Made by a program: the position numbers and the translations under genes. From an uncultured Gellertiella sp. (lineage in GTDB: Bacteria; Pseudomonadota; Alphaproteobacteria; Rhizobiales; Rhizobiaceae): a DNA stretch of 64,000 nt. The notes under the pieces are model-generated. The model searched no databases. It was given only the letters and a program-made list of their open reading frames with translations, and had not been told where the DNA came from. This document shows, piece after piece, positions 56,039 through 64,000 of the stretch; the stretch's first letter is position 1, and the number at the start of each line of letters is the position of its first letter. The stretch lies in contig NZ_OY735139.1 of NCBI RefSeq assembly GCF_963457605.1, positions 3,626,001-3,690,000 of the forward strand, given 5' to 3'.

Positions 56039-56094
56039 TGTCAGGGAAAACCGGATTCCAAGCGCAAGGCTTCTTTTGCGTGTTTTCCCTGACA
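56039..56094. terminator. nested inverted repeat between antitoxin-like and fosX genes
   Basis: TGTCAGGGAAAAC (56039-56051) and its exact reverse complement (56082-56094) enclose a smaller CGCAA/TTGCG stem. It starts 12 nt after the HTH-gene stop and ends before the convergent fosX stop. A bidirectional terminator is the simplest reading, although the T-tract is short. Confidence 0.5.
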
Positions 56095-56120
56095 AACTCC
56101 AAACGCTCTTGTCCTGTCCT

Positions 56121-56567
56121 TCAGGGCGGCGCAATATCGCCGGTTTCCGCGAAAAGTGCCCTGCAGGCTTCCAGCCGGTCCTTCAGCGTGCCGGTGTGAA
56201 GCTCGAACAGGTGATTGTCGTCGTCGTGGAAATAGATCGACTGGCCTTCGCCGATCACCCGGGGGCGGCTCTGGCGGACTTCGAGGCCAAGCGCATAGAT
56301 CCGCTCCAGACAGGGGGCATAGGCACTGTCCCCGATCTTGAAGGCGATGTGATTGTAGCTGCGGGCGCTGAGCGGCTCGCCCTGCATGATGGCGATCCAG
56401 ATCTCCGCATCACCTTCGCCGACCAGGAAAAACCGCTCCGGTGCCAGCGAGTGGCTGTGCAAACCGCTGTCATGGACCCGCCGCGCCCCCAGCACGCCGC
56501 ACAGGATCTCCTCCATCCGGTCGAGATCGCGCACGATGAAGGTGAGATGGCTGATGCCGCTGACCAT
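56121..56567 (-). CDS. fosX: FosX-type fosfomycin-inactivating epoxide hydrolase
   Basis: The 148-residue VOC-fold protein matches FosX, which opens the epoxide of fosfomycin with water and Mn2+. Key residues of Listeria FosX are present: His7, the general-base Glu44, His73 and Glu122 (the last two shifted by a 4-residue insertion). The signatures ARSYNHIAF, GEGQSIYFHD and LFELHTGTL are intact. ATG at 56567 has GGGAG 9 nt upstream. Mesorhizobium also carries a chromosomal FosX homologue. Actual resistance is not shown. Confidence 0.88.
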   Translation of the reverse strand: MVSGISHLTFIVRDLDRMEEILCGVLGARRVHDSGLHSHSLAPERFFLVGEGDAEIWIAIMQGEPLSARSYNHIAFKIGDSAYAPCLERIYALGLEVRQSRPRVIGEGQSIYFHDDDNHLFELHTGTLKDRLEACRALFAETGDIAPP

Positions 56568-56744
56568 GCTGATTTGCTCCCGCGCGGCAGATTCGCCAGC
56601 AAATATGACCTGAGAAAGGCAGCCCTTAGCCCGGATGGGGGAGGTGCCGCAGGAAATATTGCGCTTTCTGTGCCTGAACGTAACTCCCTGTCGTTCCGGG
56701 CCTTGCCCGACGGAGGACAGCAGGAACAGCAGGCGGTGAAACAT

Positions 56745-57515
56745 ATGGGTATCAGGCGAAACATTCAGCGGCGCACAAGGATTCTGGACTGCATGCAGGT
56801 TCTTTGTGCCGGTCTGGTTGTCTTGGGAACGCTGCTGGTTTCAGCGCGTGGCGCGTCGGCTGAAGAACGGCGCAGAACGGCGGATATCGTGCTGGTGCAC
56901 GGGCTGTGGGCGAAGCCTGAAAGTCTGGAGATACTTGGGCACCATCTGCGGCACATAGGTTACCGGGTGTTTTTCATCCGCTATGACATGCCGAAGACCT
57001 GCGCGGATTTCGGACAGGATATCGCGGCCAAGCTTGGTGACCTGATCGATGCGAATCATCTGTCGCGGGATCATCTTTACGCCTATGGCTACTCGCTCGG
57101 AGGGATGGGCATTGCCTTGGCCGGGATTCCGGTCCGGGGCCTCATTCTCGACGCGCCCGCCAATTATCCCGAGACCGCTTGCCACAACCTGCCGGATTAT
57201 TTTCCCGGCAGTGCCAATTATCCGGGAGCCGTCCTTCAATGGCGGCACGAAAGTGCCAATGCATCCCCCGCCGTTGAAAGCCTGATGCGCAGCCGGGCGC
57301 GCATTCTGGTCATCGGCCATGAAATGGATGACCTGGTGCCGCAACCCACCATCGAAGCCTATGCCCATGCCAACAAGGCGGATATCTGGTGGGTGCCGGG
57401 AAATCACCAGCCGGACTGGTCCGAAGTCGCCCGCATCGCCGACAGCTTCATCACCATGCAGGGAAAATTTGTCGGCGACCGGCTGATGGCTGCCGGACCG
57501 CCGCCGCCGGACTGA
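56745..57515 (+). CDS. exported alpha/beta hydrolase
   Basis: The 256-residue protein has an N-terminal hydrophobic signal (about residues 17-40, ending ARGASAEE) and an alpha/beta-hydrolase domain with VLVHGLW and the nucleophile elbow GYSLGG. A likely catalytic His is near the end (PGNHQPDW). The substrate is unknown. ATG at 56745 or at 56793 (MQVLCAG, a cleaner signal peptide) could start it. It diverges from fosX and converges with rnd. Confidence 0.72.
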   Translation: MGIRRNIQRRTRILDCMQVLCAGLVVLGTLLVSARGASAEERRRTADIVLVHGLWAKPESLEILGHHLRHIGYRVFFIRYDMPKTCADFGQDIAAKLGDLIDANHLSRDHLYAYGYSLGGMGIALAGIPVRGLILDAPANYPETACHNLPDYFPGSANYPGAVLQWRHESANASPAVESLMRSRARILVIGHEMDDLVPQPTIEAYAHANKADIWWVPGNHQPDWSEVARIADSFITMQGKFVGDRLMAAGPPPPD

Positions 57516-57520
57516 TCTGA

Positions 57521-58672
57521 TCAGAGCTCGACGGCTTCCACCTTGCGGTCGACGAAGCGCAGCGCCACGTCGCCGCGGATCAGTTTCAGCGCGACATCGC
57601 CGAACAGGTCCTTGCGCCAGCCCTGCATTGCCTGCACCTCGGCCCTGTCGCCCTCGGCGGCGATCTTTTCGAGATCCTCGCTGTTGGCGATCACCTTGGC
57701 GGCGACGCCGTGCTTGTCGGAGATCAGTTTCAGCAGCACCTTGAGGAGTTCGGTCGCAGCCGCCGCCCCTTCGGGCGGCTGGCTGTAGCGCAGTGGCTGC
57801 GGCATCTCGGCCTTCGGCAGGTCGAGCGCGGCGTTGACCGCCTCGATGACGGCCGCGCCATTGGTCGAGCGCTCCCAGCCCTTCGGCACGGTGCGCAGGC
57901 GACCGAGCGCCTCGGCGTCCTTCGGCTGCTGCTGGGCGATTTCGTAGATCGTGTCGTCCTTCAGCACCCGCGAGCGCGGCACGTTGCGCGACCGCGCCTC
58001 CCGTTCGCGCCAGGCGGCGACCCCGCGCAGCACGGCCAGTTCCTGCGGCTTCTTCAGCCGCATCTTCAGCCGTGTCCAGGCATCTTCCGGCGGCAGGTCA
58101 TAGGTGACGGGCGATTCGAGGATCGCCATTTCTTCCGTCAGCCACAGCGAGCGCCCCTCGCGCTCGAGCTGTGCCTTCAGCAGCTGGTAGACATCGCGCA
58201 GATGGGTGACATCCGCCAGCGCATAGGCCAGCTGCTTTTCCGACAGCGGGCGATGGCTCCAGTCGGTAAAGCGGGAGGATTTGTCGATCTGCACGCCCTT
58301 GGTGCGGTTGACCAGCTGGTCATAGGAGATGCTGTCGCCGAAGCCGCAGACCATCGCGGCCACCTGGGTGTCGAAGATTGGATGCGGGATGATCCGCCCG
58401 AGATTGTAGATGATTTCCAGATCCTGCCGGGCGGCATGGAATACCTTGATGACGTTGCTGTCGGCCATTAGCCGGAAGAAGGGCGCGAGATCGATGTCCC
58501 GGGCCATGGGATCGACGATCACTTCCAGCTCCGGGCTTGCCATCTGGATCAGGCAGAGAATCGGCCAGAAGGTGGTTTCGCGCAGGAACTCCGTGTCGAT
58601 GGTGACGTAGTCCGACTTTGCCAGTTGCTGGCAGGCCTTCTCAAGAGCGGCAGTGGTATCAATTATCAACAT
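57521..58672 (-). CDS. rnd: ribonuclease D
   Basis: RNase D is a 3'-5' exonuclease that trims tRNA and other stable RNA ends. The 383-residue protein has DEDD motifs (Asp26/Glu28 in TIDTEFLRET; HAARQDLEIIYNL; the later Tyr/Asp in YALADVTHL) and a C-terminal HRDC domain (ELAVLRGVAAWREREA). It is on the same strand as the multicopper oxidase gene upstream but 88 nt away. Confidence 0.94.
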   Translation of the reverse strand: MLIIDTTAALEKACQQLAKSDYVTIDTEFLRETTFWPILCLIQMASPELEVIVDPMARDIDLAPFFRLMADSNVIKVFHAARQDLEIIYNLGRIIPHPIFDTQVAAMVCGFGDSISYDQLVNRTKGVQIDKSSRFTDWSHRPLSEKQLAYALADVTHLRDVYQLLKAQLEREGRSLWLTEEMAILESPVTYDLPPEDAWTRLKMRLKKPQELAVLRGVAAWREREARSRNVPRSRVLKDDTIYEIAQQQPKDAEALGRLRTVPKGWERSTNGAAVIEAVNAALDLPKAEMPQPLRYSQPPEGAAAATELLKVLLKLISDKHGVAAKVIANSEDLEKIAAEGDRAEVQAMQGWRKDLFGDVALKLIRGDVALRFVDRKVEAVEL

Positions 58673-58760
58673 CGAGATGGAACCGATCCGGCTTTGGAAT
58701 TAAGACCTGTTTTCCTTCCCGGTTCAGCGTGCGATGTCAATAACCCCGGCGTCGCTTCCC

Positions 58761-60149
58761 TCAAACCACCCGCAAATAGCTGGTCATCCCGCTCTTTTGA
58801 TGCTCGATGATGTGGCAATGGAACACCCAGTCACCGGGATTGTCGGCGACCAGCCCCAGTTCCACCTTCTCGTCGGGCAGCATCAGCCAGGTATCGGTGA
58901 CGTAAGGCTGCACCGTGCGCTTGGTGGAGGAGAGCACGACAAAATTCATCCCGTGCAGATGGATCGGATGGGCATGCGGCGTGACGTTTTCCAGCCGGAT
59001 CCGGTAGCTGCGCCCGAGCTTCATTTCGGCCAGGGGGGCTGTCGGATCGGTATCGCCGGACCAGGCGACCTTGTTGATCGACCAGAATGTATAGCCGATC
59101 GAGCCGCAGATGCTCTGGCCCGGCTTGTTTTCCGCTGTCGCCGACAGCACCATCGGGATGGTTTCGGCGGTGCTGGCATCAAAGGCCGGCACCGGATTGG
59201 CGGTGAGGGGGCCGAGACCGGCCAGTGCCCGCTTCAGCGACGGACCCTTCGCCCGGAATGTCGCGACCACCTTCGGCTGGCTGCCCCTGATGTCGCAGAG
59301 GGTGGCGACCGCGCCTTCCGTGGCGGGCATCAGCACCGCCAGATCCAGCCGCTGGCCCGGACCGACCATCTGGCTGGCGAGGGCAAAGCGCTCCGGTACC
59401 GGATTGCCGTCGATGGCGATCACCTCGGCATCCGCGCCCTGAAGCTGGAAGGCATAGATGCGGGTGACATCGGCGGCCAGCAGCCGTAGCCGCAACAGCC
59501 CGCCGGCGGGGGCGTCGAATTGCGGTTCCGCCTTCCAGTCGGCGGTGCGGAACGTGCCATAGGTGCCTGCCTTGGCGGCATCGCGCGGCTTGAAGGCCTC
59601 GATGAACTGGCTGTCGCCGCCGAGCCGCCAGTCGCGCAGCATCAGCGGAATTTCGGCGTCGAATTCAGGATCGTCCCGGCCGGCAACGACGAGCATGCCC
59701 GCAAGGCCGCGCCCCATCTGTTCCAGCGTGTTGCAATGCGGGTGATACCAGAAGGTGCCCGCATCCGGCGGCGTGAAGGCGTAGTCGAAGCTGTCCTTCG
59801 GATAGACATAGGGCTGGGTCAGCACCGGCACGCCGTCCATGGCATTCTTCAGCCGCATGCCGTGCCAGTGGATGGTGGTGGGTTCGGAGAGACCGTTCAC
59901 CAGCCTTGCCGCAAAGGGCTCGCCCTGCCGGGCGGTGAGAACCGGCGGCATGCCGTCGGGGCGATAGGACATCATGGCTTTGGTCATGCCCTTGCCGGTC
60001 AGGTCGAAATCCAGCGGCTGCGGTTTCAGCTCGACCGGCGCGGGCAGGGCAGAGGCACCCGCCAGCCGCCCGGCAAGCCCGCCCGCAAGACCGGTGGCAG
60101 CAAGAAGCGCACTTGCCTTCAATATCTGGCGGCGATTGAGAGAGAGCAT
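58761..60149 (-). CDS. Tat-exported multicopper oxidase (CueO/laccase-like)
   Basis: The 462-residue protein has a Tat signal (NRRQILK, twin Arg at 6-7) and three cupredoxin domains. All four copper-ligand motifs are present: HWHG (94-97), HPH (136-138), HPIHLHG, and HCHIIEHQKSGM near the C-terminus, which includes the type-1 Cys. Such periplasmic enzymes oxidise Cu(I) or phenols; no copper pump gene is adjacent. A promoter and dyad lie just upstream. Confidence 0.92.
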   Translation of the reverse strand: MLSLNRRQILKASALLAATGLAGGLAGRLAGASALPAPVELKPQPLDFDLTGKGMTKAMMSYRPDGMPPVLTARQGEPFAARLVNGLSEPTTIHWHGMRLKNAMDGVPVLTQPYVYPKDSFDYAFTPPDAGTFWYHPHCNTLEQMGRGLAGMLVVAGRDDPEFDAEIPLMLRDWRLGGDSQFIEAFKPRDAAKAGTYGTFRTADWKAEPQFDAPAGGLLRLRLLAADVTRIYAFQLQGADAEVIAIDGNPVPERFALASQMVGPGQRLDLAVLMPATEGAVATLCDIRGSQPKVVATFRAKGPSLKRALAGLGPLTANPVPAFDASTAETIPMVLSATAENKPGQSICGSIGYTFWSINKVAWSGDTDPTAPLAEMKLGRSYRIRLENVTPHAHPIHLHGMNFVVLSSTKRTVQPYVTDTWLMLPDEKVELGLVADNPGDWVFHCHIIEHQKSGMTSYLRVV

Positions 60150-60176
60150 GGGCGATATCCCCGCGGACCGTGGCTG

Positions 60177-60232
60177 ACAGAAAGCTTCTGTGTCATAAGT
60201 GGATTATAAAAATCAAGATAAAATCGCCGCAA
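60177..60232 (-). promoter_or_regulatory. candidate promoter and operator of the multicopper oxidase gene
   Basis: On the minus strand TTGCGG (60227-60232) and TATAAT (60203-60208) are separated by 18 nt. An ACAGAA/TTCTGT dyad (60177-60191) lies at or just after the expected transcript start, 28 nt before the ATG. The -35 overlaps the spacer before the tetR stop. Pattern match only. Confidence 0.4.
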
Positions 60233-60247
60233 CACTTCCGCCCTGCA

Positions 60248-60826
60248 TCAAAGCGTCGCGGCGGCTTCGACCAGGGTGGCGGCGGCCTTGCCTGCGGCCA
60301 GCATGTAATCGGGTTCGCGGTGCAGGAGACCGGCGGCAAAGCAGCCATCGAGCAGCAGCCGCACCTGCATGGCGAGAAGGGCGGGCCCGGCAATCCCGGC
60401 CCCGGCATAGGTCGCCGCCAGCCAGGCTTCCACCGCCTTCTTGTGGGCGGTCGCGACTTTCATGGCGGGATGGCCGGGCATGTCGGCCAGTTCGGCGCTG
60501 GTGCGCAGGAAACCGCAGCCGCGCCAGTGGGTGCCACCGGCCGTGCGTGCGAGCGCCACGAACAGCGCCTCCGTCCTTTCCGCAGGCAAACCCTCCGCCG
60601 CCGCATACCATTGCTGATAGAGCGCCAGGTTGGGCTTGTCGCGCATCGCGAGCCAGGCGGCGATCAGGTCGTCCTTGCTGCGGAAATGGTAGTAGACGGT
60701 GCGCTTGGTGAGAGCGGCCTTTTCGGCAATCGCATCCATGCTGACATCGCGCACGCCCTGCCGGTAGAACAGCCGCGAGGCGGCCTTCAGGATCTGGTCA
60801 CGCGTGTCATTCGGTCTGGCTGTCAT
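60248..60826 (-). CDS. TetR family transcriptional regulator
   Basis: The 192-residue protein has an N-terminal TetR HTH (TRDQILKAASRLFYRQG; ALTKRTVYYHFRSKDDL) and a ligand-binding C-terminal domain with no recognisable specificity. ATG at 60826 has AGGA immediately before it. A perfect 8-bp inverted repeat (60832-60857) abuts the start and lies between it and the divergent hydrolase, so the gene is probably autoregulated. Confidence 0.9.
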   Translation of the reverse strand: MTARPNDTRDQILKAASRLFYRQGVRDVSMDAIAEKAALTKRTVYYHFRSKDDLIAAWLAMRDKPNLALYQQWYAAAEGLPAERTEALFVALARTAGGTHWRGCGFLRTSAELADMPGHPAMKVATAHKKAVEAWLAATYAGAGIAGPALLAMQVRLLLDGCFAAGLLHREPDYMLAAGKAAATLVEAAATL

Positions 60827-60831
60827 TCCTG

Positions 60832-60857
60832 ATGTATACCGTAGAGTGAGTATACAT
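60832..60857. promoter_or_regulatory. TetR-type operator
   Basis: ATGTATAC (60832-60839) and GTATACAT (60850-60857) are exact inverted repeats with a 10-nt spacer (26 bp total). They begin 6 nt upstream of the tetR start codon and 69 nt before the divergent hydrolase gene. Confidence 0.65.
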
Positions 60858-60925
60858 AAAAGCGGAAATCCATAAGCTTTCCCGCATCCCCGGGCATAAA
60901 CCTGAATCGGGGTGGAGTTGAGGAT

Positions 60926-61882
60926 ATGGTTGAGATCGCCCCCGCCGCCGAGCCCGTCCGTTTCGAGGCCGAAGATGGCTATCTGCTGTACGGCCATGTC
61001 TTTCCGCCCGAAGGCAGCGGCAGGTCCGGTGCGGGCAGCGTGGTGATCAATTGCGCCACCGGCGTGCGCGCCCGCTACTATCACCGCTATGCCGCCTTTC
61101 TCGCCGCGCATGGTTTTTGCGTGCTGACCTATGATTACCGCGGCATCGGCCTGTCGCGACCCGCCTCGATCCGGGATTTTCCGGTGCGCTGGCGCGACTG
61201 GGGCCGACTCGATTGCGATGCGGCGATCCGTTATCTCCGGCGGGTGGCACCGCAGGCGCCGGTCTCGCTTGTCGGCCACTCCTTTGGCGGCGTCGCGCCA
61301 GGGCTGGCGGCGGCGGGGCGGCATCTCCACCGGATCCTGACGGTCGGCGCGCAATTTGCCTGGTGGGGCGATTATGCCGCGCGGCAAAGGCTGGCGCTTG
61401 TTTTGAAGTGGCATCTGGCGATGCCGGCCCTCACCCTTGCCTGCCGGTATTTTCCGGGCCGCCGCCTCGGCTGGCTCGAAGACCTGCCGCGCGGCGTGGC
61501 GCTCGACTGGGCTTTTGGCGGACGGCGCTTCGGGACGGGGAGGGGCGGGCATGCCGCCACGCGGGTCTGCTTTTCAGCCATCGACGCGCCGATCCTGTCG
61601 ATTGGCGTTTCCGACGATCCGCTCGGCACAATCCGCGCCCTCAGCCGCACGCTCGACCTGTTCACCGGGGCAGGGCGCGCAGGCGTGATGCTCGATCCCG
61701 CCGGTCTCGGCTTTGCATCGATTGGTCATTTCGATCTTTTCCACGACCGCCACCGCTCCGGCTTCTGGCTGGATACGCTGCTGTGGTTGCGGGATGGCGT
61801 CAATCCCTGGCCGGACCGGCTGTTTTATCCGCGACCGGCATGCCCGGCCGCACCACCATCCGGTTCAGCGTGTAGAGCATGA
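60926..61882 (+). CDS. alpha/beta hydrolase divergent from TetR
   Basis: The 318-residue protein has a serine-hydrolase core with the nucleophile Ser119 in VGHSFGG, an oxyanion region (VVINCATGVRARYY) and a likely catalytic His in SIGHFDLF. No signal peptide. It resembles the predicted hydrolases often controlled by adjacent TetR genes; substrate unknown. The 3' end overlaps the convergent MFS gene by 83 nt. Confidence 0.8.
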   Translation: MVEIAPAAEPVRFEAEDGYLLYGHVFPPEGSGRSGAGSVVINCATGVRARYYHRYAAFLAAHGFCVLTYDYRGIGLSRPASIRDFPVRWRDWGRLDCDAAIRYLRRVAPQAPVSLVGHSFGGVAPGLAAAGRHLHRILTVGAQFAWWGDYAARQRLALVLKWHLAMPALTLACRYFPGRRLGWLEDLPRGVALDWAFGGRRFGTGRGGHAATRVCFSAIDAPILSIGVSDDPLGTIRALSRTLDLFTGAGRAGVMLDPAGLGFASIGHFDLFHDRHRSGFWLDTLLWLRDGVNPWPDRLFYPRPACPAAPPSGSACRA

Positions 61883-62978
61883 ACAGGAAGAAGATGAAGG
61901 CGAGATAGGTAAACAGCGTGCGGGCACCGAAATGGTCCATCAGCACCGAGGCGATCAGCGGACCGAAGGTGGCCCCGACAGACCAGAAGAACAGCGTGCC
62001 CGCCGAGACCAGCGCATGCTGGCCTTCCGCCGCATGGTCATTGGCATGGGCCGAACAGAGCGAATAGAGCGGCAGGGCGAAGGCGCCGAAGAAGAAGATG
62101 CCGATATCGTTCAGCAGCGGGCTGGTGCCCGCGACAAGGCCGATGAACAGCGTCGCGCACATCGCGCCCCCCGTCGAGACCAGGATGGTCAGCCGCCGGT
62201 CGAGCCGGTCGGAGAAATGGCCGAGCGGATATTGCAGCACCACGCCGGCCAGAATGCCGATGCTCATGAAGGTGGCAATCGAGGTCACCGACATCCCGAT
62301 ATCCTTGCCATAGATCGGCCCGATGGTGCGGAAGGCGGAGTTCGACAGGCCGATGGCGATGCAGCCCGCCGTCGCCAGCGGCGAAATGTTCCAGAGCGCC
62401 CGGATATTGAAGCGGATCGCTTCCGGTGCCGCCGGACTGGAGCGGTCGGCAAAGGAAATCGGCACCATCGACAGGGTCAGTGCCATCGAGACGACGGCAA
62501 ACAGCGCGAAGCCATCGATGCCGATCGACGGGATCATGTATTGCGCGAAGGTGACGGAGCCGAGATCGACGAAGCGGTAGACAGACAGCGTGCGCGCCCG
62601 GGTCTCGTTGGTCACCCGCGCGTTCAGCCAGCTTTCCATCACCGCGAACAGGCCCGCAAAGCACAATCCGCAGATCAGCCGCAGCACGAACCAGGCATAG
62701 GGATTGATCATCAGCGCCATCGCCAGCGAGGCCGCCGAGGCAATCGCCGCCAGCGCCGAAAAGGTCCTGATATGGCCGATGGAGCGGATGATGCGGGTGA
62801 CATAGATGCAGCCGATGGCAAAGCCGATATTGTAGCCGGTGCCGACGAGACCGATCAGCGAGGTGGAAAATCCCTCCTGCAGGGCGCGCAAAGCAATGAA
62901 GGTGCCCTGCAGCCCGTTGCCGCCGATCAGGATGCCGGCGGTGACGAGGAGGGGGACGAGAGGCCGGATCTGGCTCAT
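61800..62978 (-). CDS. MFS transporter
   Basis: The 392-residue protein has about 12 membrane helices. It resembles the YcaD-like MFS subgroup (MSQIRPLVPLLVTAGIL; a loop AVMESWLNARVTNETRART after helix 4; LGHFSDRLDRR in the central region). Substrate not predictable. ATG at 62978 is chosen to match the family; an in-frame start at 63032 is possible. It is divergent from aspS and overlaps the hydrolase gene at the 3' end. Confidence 0.82.
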   Translation of the reverse strand: MSQIRPLVPLLVTAGILIGGNGLQGTFIALRALQEGFSTSLIGLVGTGYNIGFAIGCIYVTRIIRSIGHIRTFSALAAIASAASLAMALMINPYAWFVLRLICGLCFAGLFAVMESWLNARVTNETRARTLSVYRFVDLGSVTFAQYMIPSIGIDGFALFAVVSMALTLSMVPISFADRSSPAAPEAIRFNIRALWNISPLATAGCIAIGLSNSAFRTIGPIYGKDIGMSVTSIATFMSIGILAGVVLQYPLGHFSDRLDRRLTILVSTGGAMCATLFIGLVAGTSPLLNDIGIFFFGAFALPLYSLCSAHANDHAAEGQHALVSAGTLFFWSVGATFGPLIASVLMDHFGARTLFTYLAFIFFLFMLYTLNRMVVRPGMPVADKTAGPARD

Positions 62979-63210
62979 GGACAAGACATTTTCTGGCGGG
63001 AGGAGGCCTGCGAATCCCTCGCAGCCGGTCATCGCCGAAGTCTAGGCGAGCTTTGCCGGGAAAAACAGGGCTGGCATCGTCAGGAGCTGTCAAAGCCTTG
63101 ACAAATCGCCCCTGTCATGCGCTTTTCGCCGCGATTTGATCCCGGAGATGCGAGGCGGTGCAACGCGGCGTCTGCCACCGGATTTTTTGAGAGATTCAGG
63201 ACCTTTGCCG

Positions 63211-64000
63211 ATGCATCCCTATCGCAGTCATACCTGTGCCGCCCTTCGCAAGAGCGATGTCGGCTCCATCGCCCGCCTTTCCGGCTGGGTTCATCGCGTG
63301 CGCGACCATGGCGGACTTCTGTTCATCGACCTGCGTGACCATTATGGCATGACCCAGGTCGTGGTCGATCCCGACAGCCCGGCCTTCAAGACCGCCGAGA
63401 CCGTGCGCGGCGAATGGGTGATCCGCATCGATGGCCAGGTCAAGGCCCGGATGGAAGAGACCATCAACAAGACCATGCCGACAGGCGAGATCGAGCTTTA
63501 CGCGCAGGAGATCGAAGTGTTGTCGGCAGCGAAGGAATTGCCGCTGCCGGTCTTCGGCGAGCCCGATTATCCGGAAGACATCCGGCTGAAATACCGCTTC
63601 CTCGACCTGCGCCGCGAAACGCTGCACAAGAACATCGTCAAGCGCACCCAGATCATCGCCGACATGCGCCGCCGGATGGGCGAGATCGGCTTTGCCGAAT
63701 ATTCGACCCCGATCCTGACCGCTTCCTCGCCGGAAGGCGCGCGCGACTTCCTGGTGCCGAGCCGCATCCATGAAGGCAAGTTCTTCGCCCTGCCGCAGGC
63801 CCCGCAGCAGTACAAGCAGCTCCTGATGGTGGCGGGCTTCGACCGCTATTTCCAGATCGCCCCCTGCTTCCGCGACGAGGACCCGCGCGCCGACCGTCTG
63901 CCGGGCGAGTTCTACCAGCTCGACGTGGAAATGAGCTTCGTTACCCAGGAAGACATCTGGAACACGATGGAGCCGGTTGTGCGCGGCGTTTTCGAACAGT
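63211..64000 (+). CDS. aspS: aspartyl-tRNA synthetase, N-terminal part (runs off the window)
   Basis: The 263 visible codons encode [18 protein letters not shown] and onward. They include the OB-fold anticodon-binding domain ([20 protein letters not shown]) and class II motif 2 ([10 protein letters not shown]), with RFLDLRRE and [13 protein letters not shown] between. The gene continues beyond base 64000. AGGA lies 9 nt before the ATG. It is divergent from the MFS gene. Confidence 0.96.
   Translation, partial: MHPYRSHTCAALRKSDVGSIARLSGWVHRVRDHGGLLFIDLRDHYGMTQVVVDPDSPAFKTAETVRGEWVIRIDGQVKARMEETINKTMPTGEIELYAQEIEVLSAAKELPLPVFGEPDYPEDIRLKYRFLDLRRETLHKNIVKRTQIIADMRRRMGEIGFAEYSTPILTASSPEGARDFLVPSRIHEGKFFALPQAPQQYKQLLMVAGFDRYFQIAPCFRDEDPRADRLPGEFYQLDVEMSFVTQEDIWNTMEPVVRGVFEQ

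Overview
The window is a stretch of GC-rich chromosome that reads as Rhizobiaceae (Rhizobium/Agrobacterium-like alphaproteobacteria). The evidence is gene content and order: rpsF-rpsR-DUF2232-rplI, fabD-fabG-acpP-fabF-mltG-yicC-gmk, lptF-lptG-lptD-surA-like-pdxA-rsmA, purM-purN beside perM-hdaA-ppk-ppx, then rnd and aspS. Shine-Dalgarno spacing, ATGA stop/start overlaps and the RTX proteins also fit. Most of it is core housekeeping DNA with small accessory insertions. No rRNA, tRNA, CRISPR array or intact insertion sequence was recognised.

Layout. 0.2-2.7 kb: ribosomal protein operon on the minus strand. 3-4.8 kb: UPF0149 protein and a Tas-like aldo-keto reductase. 5-11.8 kb: type II fatty-acid synthesis with mltG, yicC and gmk on the plus strand. 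11.8-19.4 kb: minus-strand envelope operon (LPS export plus pdxA and rsmA). 19.7-21.6 kb: pepA and holC, ended by a 267-bp palindromic element. 21.9-29.8 kb: mixed accessory genes (galactose-dehydrogenase-like oxidoreductase, YfbU, ABC-F ATPase, DinB, GST, ndk, and two unknown envelope proteins). 29.3-31.4 kb: a lipoprotein, a CGNR regulator and an orphan LivH-type permease around a perfect 14-bp dyad. 31.4-34.8 kb: moaE-moaD-pgsA and uvrC. 35.3-41.7 kb: a small outer-membrane beta-barrel protein and two tandem RTX repeat proteins, interleaved with three copies of a palindromic repeat. 42-51 kb: GST, rlmJ, a molybdopterin oxidoreductase coupled to a NudK-like hydrolase, purN/purM, a second CDP-alcohol phosphatidyltransferase, perM and hdaA. 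51-55 kb: ppk-ppx. 55.2-57.5 kb: DUF4258/HTH toxin-antitoxin-like pair, FosX-type fosfomycin hydrolase and an exported alpha/beta hydrolase. 57.5-64 kb: rnd, Tat-exported multicopper oxidase, TetR with a divergent hydrolase, MFS transporter, and the 5' part of aspS.

How the genes work together. The fab cluster makes acyl-ACP for lipids. The lpt operon exports lipopolysaccharide, and the two CDP-alcohol phosphatidyltransferases belong to phospholipid synthesis. MoaD and MoaE make molybdopterin of the kind the molybdo-enzyme at 43.8 kb would need. ppk and ppx make and degrade polyphosphate, and a Pho-box-like sequence lies upstream of ppk. The least explained parts are the tandem RTX pair with its repeats, the CGNR/orphan-permease/lipoprotein unit, the two-gene unknown envelope unit at 28.1-29.3 kb, and the long palindrome after holC.
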